A stretch of DNA of 64,000 nucleotides, taken from positions 62,001 to 126,000 of the forward strand of contig NZ_JACXXJ020000001.1 of assembly GCF_014926405.1 (NCBI RefSeq), in the 5' to 3' direction. The position numbers and the translations under genes are program-made. Below, one piece after another: positions 20,141 through 28,582 of the stretch. The first letter of the stretch is position 1; every line of letters begins with the position of its first letter. Origin of the DNA: Agrobacterium vitis (GTDB taxonomy: Bacteria; Pseudomonadota; Alphaproteobacteria; Rhizobiales; Rhizobiaceae). The notes below the pieces were generated by a model, which worked only from the letters and a program-made list of their open reading frames with translations, was not told the origin of the DNA and ran no database searches.

Positions 20141-20976
20141 GTGGCGAAGGCAGGCTCGTCCTGCAGGATATCGTCAAGTTCTATGGCTCCGGGGGCCATC
20201 TCTTCGGAGGCAAAGCAGTTGTGAGCGCAGTCGGCGGAGTCAGCATGACGCTAGAGCCCGGAGAGACGCTCGGCATCGTTGGAGAAAGCGGGAGCGGCAA
20301 GTCGACGCTCGGGCGCATCGCCGCCGGCATAGAAGCGCCCACCTCCGGCACAGTTACCCTGGAAGGGAAGTGCTATGCCCGGATCGGCTCTGCCGCCTGG
20401 CGGCGGGAACGATGCGGCGTGCAGATGGTGTTCCAGAACCCGTCCAAGGCGCTCGATCCGCGCATGACGATCGGTGCCCAGATCGACGAAGCCATGCAGG
20501 CGCATGGAATCACGAACGTGAACCGCATAGCGCGTCGCGAAGAGATGTTGTCACTGGTCGGCCTGCCCGGCATGGGTGACCGTTACTCTCACCAGCTTTC
20601 CGGCGGTCAGCAACAGCGCGCCGTCATTGCCCGTGCGCTCGTCCTCGATCCCAAGGTCGTCGTCTGCGACGAGGCGGTCAGCGCTCTCGATGTTTCCGTC
20701 CAGGCGCAGATCATCAATCTTCTGAACGACCTCAAGGCGAAGTTCGGGATGGGCTACCTGTTCATTTCCCACGACCTTGGCGTCGTTCGGCATATCAGCG
20801 ATCGCATCGCGGTCATGCGGAGGGGCGTGGTCGTCGAGACCGGTCCGGCGGCCGAAATCTTCGCCAACCCGCAGCACGAATATACGCGCTCGCTGCTGGC
20901 GGCAGTTCCGGCGGCGATGCCCGGCGAACGCCGCCCTAGAGAACACACATCGAAAAAACAAAGGACGCTATCATGA
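20137..20976 (+). CDS. ABC transporter ATPase, DppF/OppF type
   Basis: A 279-aa ATPase, partner of the preceding one. Walker A is GESGSGKST near residue 49, the signature is LSGGQQQR, Walker B is VCDEAVSALD and the switch His is in ISHDLGV. The ATG at 20137 is preceded by CAGGAGA. The stop overlaps the phosphodiesterase start by four bases, which ties that enzyme to the transporter. Confidence 0.88.
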   Translation: MSGEGRLVLQDIVKFYGSGGHLFGGKAVVSAVGGVSMTLEPGETLGIVGESGSGKSTLGRIAAGIEAPTSGTVTLEGKCYARIGSAAWRRERCGVQMVFQNPSKALDPRMTIGAQIDEAMQAHGITNVNRIARREEMLSLVGLPGMGDRYSHQLSGGQQQRAVIARALVLDPKVVVCDEAVSALDVSVQAQIINLLNDLKAKFGMGYLFISHDLGVVRHISDRIAVMRRGVVVETGPAAEIFANPQHEYTRSLLAAVPAAMPGERRPREHTSKKQRTLS

Positions 20977-21698
20977 CAACGCCATCCATCATCGCCCACC
21001 GCGGATATTCGGCTCTCTACCGCGAAAACTCGCCTGCAGCCTGGGCCGGAGCTATCGAGGCAAACGCCGATCATATCGAGGTGGACGTCCGGATAACCAG
21101 GGACGGCCAGATCGTTTGCTCTCATGATAACGATCTGAATCGTCTGACTGGCCGTGGCGACACTGTTTCAGGCTCGACAGATCTGGAACTGGCGAAAATA
21201 GAGGTTGATGGGTCTCCAGCGGTACCATCGCTCCGGTTGCTGTTTCAGACCGTACCCAGGAATCAATCTATCCTGTTGGACGTCAAGGATGAACAACCCA
21301 GGTCGCTCGACATCCTGCTGACCGCGCTGGCGCAAGAGCCTGGCCGCGAACTTGTTCTTGCCTTGCACGATCCAGCCACCGTCCGATGTGCGCGCGACGC
21401 CGGTTGGTCCCGCAAAATCCTCGGATTGGTCACGAGCGCTGACGAGGAGGCGTTTTTCAACGCGGGCGGCGACATCGTTCGCATATGGGAATGGGATACG
21501 GCCGAAGGTCGCATTGCATCGCATGTCAGTCGCGGCCGCCCCGTGTGGATCTCCACGGGGGACGGCAGCACAGGCCGACGCACGGGAGAATACAATTCCG
21601 ACGAGTTGCTGCGTATGTTCCGTGAAGGCGCTACCGGATTTTCGGTCAACGACCCGGTTTCGGCTAGACAAGTCTTTCGTGACGCCGCCGGGGAGTAG
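20973..21698 (+). CDS. Glycerophosphodiester phosphodiesterase family protein (first of three)
   Basis: A 241-aa GDPD-fold enzyme. The catalytic pattern is present: HRGYSALYREN near residue 8 (His, Arg, then Glu-Asn), EVDVRITRDGQIVCSHD with the metal-binding Glu/Asp and second His. It is shorter than the two GDPD proteins at 33786 and 34676 and not closely similar to them. It sits between the ATPases and the permeases of one transporter operon, overlapping the upstream gene, so it should cleave the imported ligand. In the agrocinopine system the corresponding enzyme is AccF. Confidence 0.87.
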   Translation: MTTPSIIAHRGYSALYRENSPAAWAGAIEANADHIEVDVRITRDGQIVCSHDNDLNRLTGRGDTVSGSTDLELAKIEVDGSPAVPSLRLLFQTVPRNQSILLDVKDEQPRSLDILLTALAQEPGRELVLALHDPATVRCARDAGWSRKILGLVTSADEEAFFNAGGDIVRIWEWDTAEGRIASHVSRGRPVWISTGDGSTGRRTGEYNSDELLRMFREGATGFSVNDPVSARQVFRDAAGE

Positions 21699-21700
21699 CA

Positions 21701-22633
21701 ATGGCTCAATTTATCCTCATCAAGCTGTCACGGGCCTTCCTTACCCTGCTCCTCGCAGTTACCTTCGTGTTCGTCGTCCTGCGGATGTCGGGCGATCCGG
21801 TTTCGATGATGCTACCGGACGACACCCCGCCGGAGATCGTCGCAGAATATCGAGCAGCATGGGGTCTCGATAGATCACTGCCAGAGCAATATGTCCGGTT
21901 CATCTGGTCCGCCTTACATGGCGATCTCGGGTATTCTTTTCGCGACGATCGACCGGCTGTGACGGTTGTTGTCGAACGGGTACCGATGACGTTGCTGCTC
22001 GGTCTTTCCAGTTTCGCTATTACCGTTGTTGTCGGACTGCTCGCGGGTATTGCGGCGGCTTTGAAGCGCGGCACCAGCGTCGACCATGTCGTTATGGCCT
22101 TTTCGATCTTCGGGCACAGCATACCGAACTTCTTCCTCGCCATCCTGATGATCATGCTCTTTTCGATGTCGTGGCGCTTGCTGCCGAGTTCGGGCGGAAC
22201 AACATGGTGGCATCTCGTCTTACCGGCGGTGACCCTCGGAATCATCAATGCCGGCACGGTAGCCCGTTTTACCCGTTCCTCGATGCTTGAGGTCTTGCAT
22301 CAGCCCTATATGCGTACCGCCCGCGCCAAGGGGCTAAGATTGACCCGGCGAATAATGTCGCATGCGATCCCCAATGCTGCGATCCCGATCGTGACCGTTC
22401 TCGGCCTGCGTCTCGGCGGGTTGATCGCCGGTTCGGTCGTAATTGAAACTGTTTACGCGTGGCCGGGTATTGGGCTGATGCTCGTCAATGCGGTGAGCCA
22501 GCGCGACCTGCCGGTGGTCCAGACGATTGTATTGCTCGTGGCGTTCACAATGGTCGTCACCAACTTCATCGTCGACATCACGTATGGTTGGCTCGATCCC
22601 CGTATCGAGAATCGCAGAAGCAAGGAGGCATGA
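21701..22633 (+). CDS. Oligopeptide-type ABC transporter permease (DppB-like)
   Basis: A 310-aa membrane permease of the DppB type. It begins with a hydrophobic segment and the family box RMSGDPVSMMLPDDTPPE, and the cytoplasmic coupling loop MRTARAKGLRLTRRIMSHAI occurs near residues 206-225, followed by VIETVYAWPGIG. It starts two bases after the phosphodiesterase stop. It overlaps the next permease gene by four bases. Confidence 0.88.
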   Translation: MAQFILIKLSRAFLTLLLAVTFVFVVLRMSGDPVSMMLPDDTPPEIVAEYRAAWGLDRSLPEQYVRFIWSALHGDLGYSFRDDRPAVTVVVERVPMTLLLGLSSFAITVVVGLLAGIAAALKRGTSVDHVVMAFSIFGHSIPNFFLAILMIMLFSMSWRLLPSSGGTTWWHLVLPAVTLGIINAGTVARFTRSSMLEVLHQPYMRTARAKGLRLTRRIMSHAIPNAAIPIVTVLGLRLGGLIAGSVVIETVYAWPGIGLMLVNAVSQRDLPVVQTIVLLVAFTMVVTNFIVDITYGWLDPRIENRRSKEA

Positions 22634-23526
22634 TGAGCATCGAACAATCCGGCCCCGCTGCCCGCTCACGTTGGCTTAGCCTTGGAAGCATTCATCGCCT
22701 GCCTTTCCTGATCATGCTCTGCATCGCCTGGCTGATCCTCGTGCTGGTTGTCGCGCTCGGCGCTGATTATCTGGCACCCTTCGCCTATACTGAACAGAGT
22801 CTCCTCAACCGTCTGAAGCCGCCGGCATTCCTCGGCGGCGATCCAAAGTATCTGCTTGGTACGGACGGCCTCGGTCGTGACGTTTTAAGCCGATTGATTT
22901 ACGCAATGCGGATGAGCGTGCTGATTGCCATCGTCGGTTCGATGATCGGCGCGACCGTCGGCACTCTACTCGGTTTTCTGGCGGCACATTTTCGCGGATT
23001 GATTGAAGACATCATCATGGTCTTCGTTGATTTCCAGGCGAGCATGCCGTTCTTCATCATCGCACTCGCGGTGCTCGCGTTCTTCGGCAACAATTTCGAG
23101 CTTTTCCTTGTCGTTGTCGGTCTCTACGGTTGGGAAGTATACGCTCGTCTGACGCGCAGCCTCGTGCTGCAGGCAAAGGGCCAGGGCTATGCCTTTGCGA
23201 TCGGCACGCTAGGTGTTCACCCGTTCTGCATCTACGCCCGGCACATCCTGCCCAATATTCTTCCCGTTTTGATCGTGCAGGTGACGTTAAATTTTCCTGA
23301 ACTGATCCTTGTGGAAACGGCACTCTCCTTTCTCGGCCTTGGCATTCAGCCACCCCAAACGAGCCTTGGCCTGATGCTCGGTGAGGGGCGAAATTATCTC
23401 GCGACGGCATGGTGGACCGGCATTCCAGCTGGCATCGTCATCTTCCTGACGACGCTATCGATCAGCCTGGTGGGAGACTGGTTGCGCGACAAACTGGATC
23501 CAACGCTTCAATTGTCGGGTTCATAG
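22630..23526 (+). CDS. Oligopeptide-type ABC transporter permease (DppC-like)
   Basis: A 298-aa partner permease with LLGTDGLGRDVLSRLIYAM near residue 75 and the late box ETALSFLGLGIQPPQTSLG. GGAGG at 22624-22628 precedes two ATG codons (22630 and 22633); either could be used. It is the last gene of this operon. The next gene downstream lies on the opposite strand. Confidence 0.87.
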   Translation: MMSIEQSGPAARSRWLSLGSIHRLPFLIMLCIAWLILVLVVALGADYLAPFAYTEQSLLNRLKPPAFLGGDPKYLLGTDGLGRDVLSRLIYAMRMSVLIAIVGSMIGATVGTLLGFLAAHFRGLIEDIIMVFVDFQASMPFFIIALAVLAFFGNNFELFLVVVGLYGWEVYARLTRSLVLQAKGQGYAFAIGTLGVHPFCIYARHILPNILPVLIVQVTLNFPELILVETALSFLGLGIQPPQTSLGLMLGEGRNYLATAWWTGIPAGIVIFLTTLSISLVGDWLRDKLDPTLQLSGS

Positions 23527-23614
23527 CTCTCAGCACACCACGTTGCCCAAGATGACTGGGCATCCGAAAATCAACTGTGGGCTGGTCGAATGACTTCAAG
23601 CGGCGCTATCAGAC

Positions 23615-24172
23615 TTAGAACGATCGGCTGTTGGTGCCTGTGTCCTGACGTGATCTTTTATCGGCAGCTAATTCAATCGCAGCAACAAACGACGATAGGC
23701 GGGACGGCGACGAGAAGCGGAAAACACGGCCAGGAAAGCCTGCCATTCGCGCCAAGTCCCTCTCCCTTTGGTCGTTCCGGTAATTAATGACGAAGCGTAG
23801 GAATGACCAATCGAAGCGTTCGGGGCATCCCGGCGCAAGTTCATCATCCCGATTGCGGCCCAAGCCGCCTATGGTTCTGCGGATCACCCTGCACAGACAC
23901 AGCCAGGTTGGATAATCCAGATGGATCAGCGTATCTGCCGATGCTAGCCGTTGCTCAAGTGTACCGCTATAGTTGCCATCCATGATCCACGCGCGCCGCG
24001 AGACCAAGCCCTCGATTGTCTTTTGCCACGTCGCGCTGTCCGGCCGTTGCCAACCCGGTAGCCAATAGAGCTTATCAAGGTGTACGAGAGGAAGGCCCGT
24101 GACCTTGGCCAGTTGCTTCGCGAGCGTGGACTTTCCGGCACCGGGGCAGCCAACAATCAGAACGCGTTTCAT
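23615..24172 (-). CDS. P-loop nucleotide kinase-like protein (FlaR/adenylate-kinase-like)
   Basis: A 185-aa ATPase with a P-loop at the N-terminus (IVGCPGAGKSTLAKQLA) and the HLDKLYWLPGW and WIMDGNYSGTLEQRL motifs typical of proteins annotated as topology modulation protein or adenylate-kinase-like. The start at 24172 is chosen because it directly precedes the P-loop; an upstream in-frame ATG at 24298 adds sequence with no family character. It lies alone on the minus strand between two catabolic operons. No functional link to them is apparent. Confidence 0.85.
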   Translation of the reverse strand: MKRVLIVGCPGAGKSTLAKQLAKVTGLPLVHLDKLYWLPGWQRPDSATWQKTIEGLVSRRAWIMDGNYSGTLEQRLASADTLIHLDYPTWLCLCRVIRRTIGGLGRNRDDELAPGCPERFDWSFLRFVINYRNDQRERDLARMAGFPGRVFRFSSPSRLSSFVAAIELAADKRSRQDTGTNSRSF

Positions 24173-24606
24173 TTTCTGCCTTTCATTAATGACCGAGACA
24201 GCTTGACAGTAACAGCCCCTCAAATCTCTCCATTGAGATAACCGTAATTGGACTGGGGTGTTGCACGGGAATAGTCGGCGGTGGCAATTATGAATCATAT
24301 CACGCTCCCGTCCGGCTGTCGGTTTGGAAGCGATGGTGACATGAAATGATACCGCTGGATAAACGAGGCGCTGAAAACCTGGGTGACGTTACTGGATTGG
24401 CAGAGATCAAAGGCCACGGCAATGCCAAATTGATCGATCTCGCTCATTTTGCATTCCGCTCGCGTCACAATGGATGTCGATCCGATGAAACCTTACCAAT
24501 CCGTGGTACACGGCTTCAGCTTTATCGTCATACGACTGTCATTTGGCGAAGATAGATATCGCTCGTAAATGCTCGATGAACATCATTAGAAGGATAGGAA
24601 GCGCCC
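24173..24606. promoter_or_regulatory. Intergenic region upstream of the first accR-like gene
   Basis: About 430 bases between the divergent kinase gene and the first accR-like gene. No convincing gene. Near its end, CTGTCAT (24536-24542) and TAGATATCGCTC (24553-24564), followed by a partly conserved ATCA-ending segment to about 24584, recur upstream of the second accR-like gene. This shared block is a candidate promoter/operator. Confidence 0.5.
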
Positions 24607-25380
24607 TTGCTGACACAGGCCGAAGACCGCCAGGCGAAGATCATGGACATGGTACGAGCGCAAAATTTCGTCGCCATTCGCACGCTGATGGACCGCTTCG
24701 ATATCTCCGTCGCAACCGTTCGTCGCGACTTGGGAGAACTCGAAGGAGCTGGACTTTTGCGCAGGACGCATGGTGGCGCGGTCAGTATCAACCAGGTCGC
24801 GCTGGATGCGGGGAACGCGGCCCGGCTCGTGTGGAAGCACGCAGAGAAGGTCACAATCGCTGCTGCCGTGGCTGGAATGGTTGTCGACGGCGACACAGTG
24901 CTCCTCGATTCCGGCACGACGGCGCTGGAAGTGGCGCGTGCGCTGGTCGGACGCAACAGCCTCACGTTCATCTCAAACGGCCTCGACATCGTGGCGGAAC
25001 TGACCCGTGTCGAGGGGCAGAACTTATATTCTGTCGGTGGGGAATACTTTGAGGCGAACCGCTCGTTTGGTGGCCCGTTAGCCGAGCAGTTCATTCGCCA
25101 GTTCAACGTCGACAAGCTCATCCTCAATGCCGCGTCCATCGATGTGGATCGCGGACTTGTCTGCACCTCGACGCCGGTCAACGCGAGTATCGCGCGTGCC
25201 ATGATCGAAGTTTCTCGCCGGGTGATCGTCGTGGCGGACCACTCCAAGTTTACAAAGTCTAGCATGTCGGTCACCGCAAAGATCGAGGACATCGGCGTCA
25301 TCGTGACCGACGCCGGTGCTCAGTCCATCATCGAAGCGGCTCCGGAAAAACTGCGGAAGAAGTTCGTCATCGCGAGCTGA
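24607..25380 (+). CDS. accR: DeoR/GlpR-family repressor, AccR-like, copy 1
   Basis: A 257-aa DeoR-type regulator with an N-terminal helix-turn-helix (FDISVATVRRDLGELEGAG near residues 30-48) and the DeoR ligand domain (DTVLLDSGTTALEVA, TFISNGLDIV). AccR is the DeoR-family repressor that governs agrocinopine uptake and, through traR, conjugation in nopaline Ti plasmids. The start is a TTG at 24607, matched to the GTG-TTG start of the second copy, with AGGATAGGA upstream. It differs from copy 2 at about 45 residues by eye. A binding-protein pseudogene follows after 200 bases. Confidence 0.82.
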   Translation: MLTQAEDRQAKIMDMVRAQNFVAIRTLMDRFDISVATVRRDLGELEGAGLLRRTHGGAVSINQVALDAGNAARLVWKHAEKVTIAAAVAGMVVDGDTVLLDSGTTALEVARALVGRNSLTFISNGLDIVAELTRVEGQNLYSVGGEYFEANRSFGGPLAEQFIRQFNVDKLILNAASIDVDRGLVCTSTPVNASIARAMIEVSRRVIVVADHSKFTKSSMSVTAKIEDIGVIVTDAGAQSIIEAAPEKLRKKFVIAS

Positions 25381-25580
25381 CGTCCCGCACCAGGACGACA
25401 CACAGAAATACCCAGCTGAAACGGCTCGGAGCAATCCGGGCACGGTTCTGCTCGCTCAAATCTCCCCGTCGCAGATCTGTGCATGAGGGAAGACACCGCC
25501 GTACCGGCGGTTGTGGTTGGTGAAACAAGATCATTCGCGGGTACGGCAAGACCAGCCCGCTTTCTCAAGGAGTGGCTTCA

Positions 25581-27133
25581 ATGAAGAGAAGAACCTTTAT
25601 CGGTACGGCTGCTGCGATTGCCGTATCGCTTTCCAGTGGAATCGCTTTCGCTCAGACGCGTCCGGACCTGCGCATTGCAGTTCAAAAGAACCCCGAAACG
25701 CAAGAACCGGTGGATACCGCATCGAACGTTGCTTTCCGCAACAATCCCTCGATCCACGAGACCCTGTTGAAACTCGACCTCAACGGTGACTACACGGTAC
25801 AACCGAACCTCGCAATCTCTAGGAAATGGGTCGATGACAAGACCCTTGAACTGAAGCTCCGCAAGGACGTCATTTTCCACGATGGCCGCGAAATGACCGC
25901 TGACGACGTCGCCTTCTCCTTCGGCCCGGAACGTTTGACCGACACGAAGGCCCCCGGTTATCCATCGTATCTCACGAATTTTAGCAGCCTCGATCATGTC
26001 GAGGTTGTCGATCCGGAAACCGTGCGCTTCGTGACAAAGTTCAAGGATCCTATTCTGTTGCAGCGCCTCGCCGCCTATCCGGCGGTTGTCATCAGCAAGG
26101 ACGCCTGGGTGAAGATGGGCGGCGACTGGGTCAAGTGGAAGCAGAAGCCCGTCGGCGCCGGGCCGTACAAGGTGGTCGAATCTGTCGCGAACGACCATGT
26201 CACACTGGCTGCCAACGACCGGTATTTTGGTGGAAAGCCGAACGCAAAGACCGTCACGTTCAAGGTCGTGCCTGAAGTTTCGTCCCGTATCGCCGGCCTT
26301 CTCGCGGGCGACTACGACATCGTTACCGATCTCCCCCGGATCAGCTCGACGTCGTCAACAAATCGGACAACGCCAAGATTGTCGGCGGCCCGGTTCCAAA
26401 CAACCGTATCCTGTTCTACGACAAGAACAACCCGGCGCTGAAAGATCCGCGGGTCCGTCAGGCGCTCAGCCTCGCCATTGATCGACAGGCGATTGTCGAC
26501 TCCATCTGGGATGGAAAGACCGTCGTCCCGAATGGCGCGCAATTCAAGGCATTCGGACCGGTCTACCTGAAGGATCGCCCAAAACCCGAGTACAATCCGG
26601 AAAAGGCACTGCAGCTCCTGAAGGACGCTGGCTACAAGGGCGAGCAGATCACGATCCGCTCGCAGAACAACTATTACACGGCAGAAAACCCGGTCAGCGA
26701 GGCGATAGTCGCCATGTGGCAGGCCGTCGGCATCAATGCCAAGCTGGAATTTGTCGAAGCCGGCAAGCTGTTCGACAATGCCAATGGCCGTGCAGCCGGT
26801 AATTGGTCGAGCACCGCAGTCATTTCGGACCCGTATGTTTCAATCTATGCGCTCTCGTTCGCAAAGACCGCGACGATGGGCACGCAGAAGATCTGGATCA
26901 ACGACGATTTCGACGCCCTCGGTGCGAAGCTCGAACAGGCCGTCGCTCCAGCCGATCGCGCCAAGACCTTCTCCGACATGCTTGATATCATCGAGTTGAA
27001 GGATCCCGGCATCACCGTCCTGCACCAGAACGCCGTCTTCTACGGGATTTCCAACAAGGTGAAGTGGGAACCGAAGCAGAGTTTCGCCATGGACCTTGGC
27101 CCCCTGAGCCTCTCCTTCGGAAACACCCGGTAA
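25581..27133 (+). pseudogene. accA: AccA-like solute-binding protein gene, copy 1, frameshifted
   Basis: Encodes a family 5 binding protein closely similar to the intact copy at 28583. A signal peptide (MKRRTFIGTAAAIAVSLSSG) and the first 250 or so residues read normally. At 26333-26337 a run of five C occurs where six are needed, and the frame changes after VTDLP. The rest, to the conserved SLSFGNTR ending, continues in the next frame. The downstream part is otherwise undamaged, so the lesion is recent or a base-calling error in a homopolymer. A truncated protein would lack the C-terminal lobe and probably not bind ligand. Confidence 0.8.
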
Positions 27134-27619
27134 AGTCTGCGAGCGGACGCTTTTCTCGGCGGCCGCTTTCATGCCTTGCCGTGGCCGGTATTGTGCCGGC
27201 CATGGCCACTGCTTTTCAAGGCGAATGGGGAGACCACGCCCAACGGTCAAGCCAGGATCATGCGGGGGCTCAAGAGCAAAATCAGCTCTGTCGACAATGC
27301 GAGCCTCCTATCCGCGGTTTCGGGCCCTGTTTCACCTGATTGGCTGACGCGTCGGCGTCAATCCCGGGGTGCTGCCCCGAAGCTTTGGATCTCGGGCAAC
27401 CTGACGACACAACCACCATCAGCCTGATTTGCCTTTTCCTATGATCGATTTCGCTCAACATACAGCAGGATTTGTGCGATGCAGCACACAATTAATTCAG
27501 TTCGTCAGCAGATTTACTATGCAAAAGCCAAGAAAGCTGTCATATAGCTGTCATCTACGGGAGGTAGATATCGCTCACGATTGATCGATAAGCATCACAT
27601 ACGGACGAGGAGGAAACGC
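27134..27619. promoter_or_regulatory. Intergenic region with hairpin and conserved accR promoter block
   Basis: About 490 bases with no convincing gene. A hairpin GGCCGG / CCGGCC lies at 27183-27201, soon after the binding-protein pseudogene, and could end its transcript, though no T run follows. Near the end, CTGTCAT (27548-27554) and TAGATATCGCTC (27565-27576) repeat the block found upstream of the first accR-like gene. GAGGAGGAA at 27607-27615 is the ribosome binding site of the second one. Confidence 0.5.
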
Positions 27620-28393
27620 GTGTTGACCCAAGCGGAAGATCGCCAAGCGAAAATTGTCGACCTGCTGCGGACGCGTAATTTCGTGGATATTCGTACACTG
27701 ACGGAGCACCTCGACATCTCGGTCGCGACTGTCCGCCGTGACCTTGGCGAGATGGAAGCGGCCGGATTGGTGCGCCGGACGCACGGCGGCGCCGTCAATA
27801 TCAACCAGGTCGCGATGGACGCATCCAACGCGGCCCGTGCCGTCTCAAACCAGACCGAGAAAGCGGCCATTGCCGCTGCCGTGGCTGAGATGGTTGTCGA
27901 TGGCGACACTGTTCTTCTTGATGCAGGCACGACAGCATTGGAAGTCGCCAAGCACCTCGCTGGACGCAACACCCTCACATTTATTTCCAACGGCCTCGAC
28001 ATTGTTGCCGAACTGACGCGTGCCGAAAGGCAGAGCATTTACTCGGTAGGAGGCGAATATTCCGAAGCGAACCGCTCTTTCCGGGGGCCGCTGGCGGAGC
28101 AGTTCATTCGCCAGTTCAATGTCGACAAGCTTATCCTTAACGCGGCGTCGATCGACATAGATCGTGGTTTGATCTGCACCTCAACGCCCGTGAACGCGAG
28201 TATCGCTCGCGCCATGATCGAGGTTTCCCGGCGTGTCATCGTCGTGGCGGATTATTCGAAGTTCACAAAGTCCAGTCTGTCGGTGGCAGCAAAGATCGAA
28301 GACATCGGCGTCATCGTCACCGATGCGGGCGCCAAGTCGATGATCGACACCGCTCCAGAGAAGCTGCGCAAGAAGTTCGTGATTGCAACGTGA
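27620..28393 (+). CDS. accR: DeoR/GlpR-family repressor, AccR-like, copy 2
   Basis: A 257-aa paralogue of the regulator at 24607, about four-fifths identical by eye. The recognition helix region ISVATVRRDLGE is unchanged, so both may bind the same operators. Differences concentrate in residues 13-42 and 66-90. The C-terminal half is nearly constant. It begins with GTG at 27620 (a TTG follows immediately) after a strong GAGGAGGAA. It precedes the intact accA-like gene and is the best candidate for the functional AccR of this locus. Confidence 0.84.
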   Translation: MLTQAEDRQAKIVDLLRTRNFVDIRTLTEHLDISVATVRRDLGEMEAAGLVRRTHGGAVNINQVAMDASNAARAVSNQTEKAAIAAAVAEMVVDGDTVLLDAGTTALEVAKHLAGRNTLTFISNGLDIVAELTRAERQSIYSVGGEYSEANRSFRGPLAEQFIRQFNVDKLILNAASIDIDRGLICTSTPVNASIARAMIEVSRRVIVVADYSKFTKSSLSVAAKIEDIGVIVTDAGAKSMIDTAPEKLRKKFVIAT

Positions 28394-28582
28394 GGGTCCA
28401 CGCTCGGTGTGCGTCCATCCTCGAACAGAGTTCGATGGGCATTGATTGCCCGTCTCAGGTCTCTTCTCGCCGGATCAAAGCGTGGGGGAAGTCGCCAACA
28501 TAGCGTCGGCGACAGGGAGTGAAAGCAAGAAGCACCGGCTCGGTACAGCCCAGCTGACCGGCCTCGTCAGGGAGTGGAGAAT

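Noticed and set aside
24346..24555. A 69-codon open frame upstream of the first accR-like gene
   Set aside because: No family character, and it overlaps the conserved promoter block.
25467..25484. A tra-box-like sequence upstream of the frameshifted accA copy (core GCAGATCTG intact)
   Set aside because: Only 12 of 18 positions match, the outer bases are changed on both sides, and the equivalent place before the second accA copy has nothing similar.
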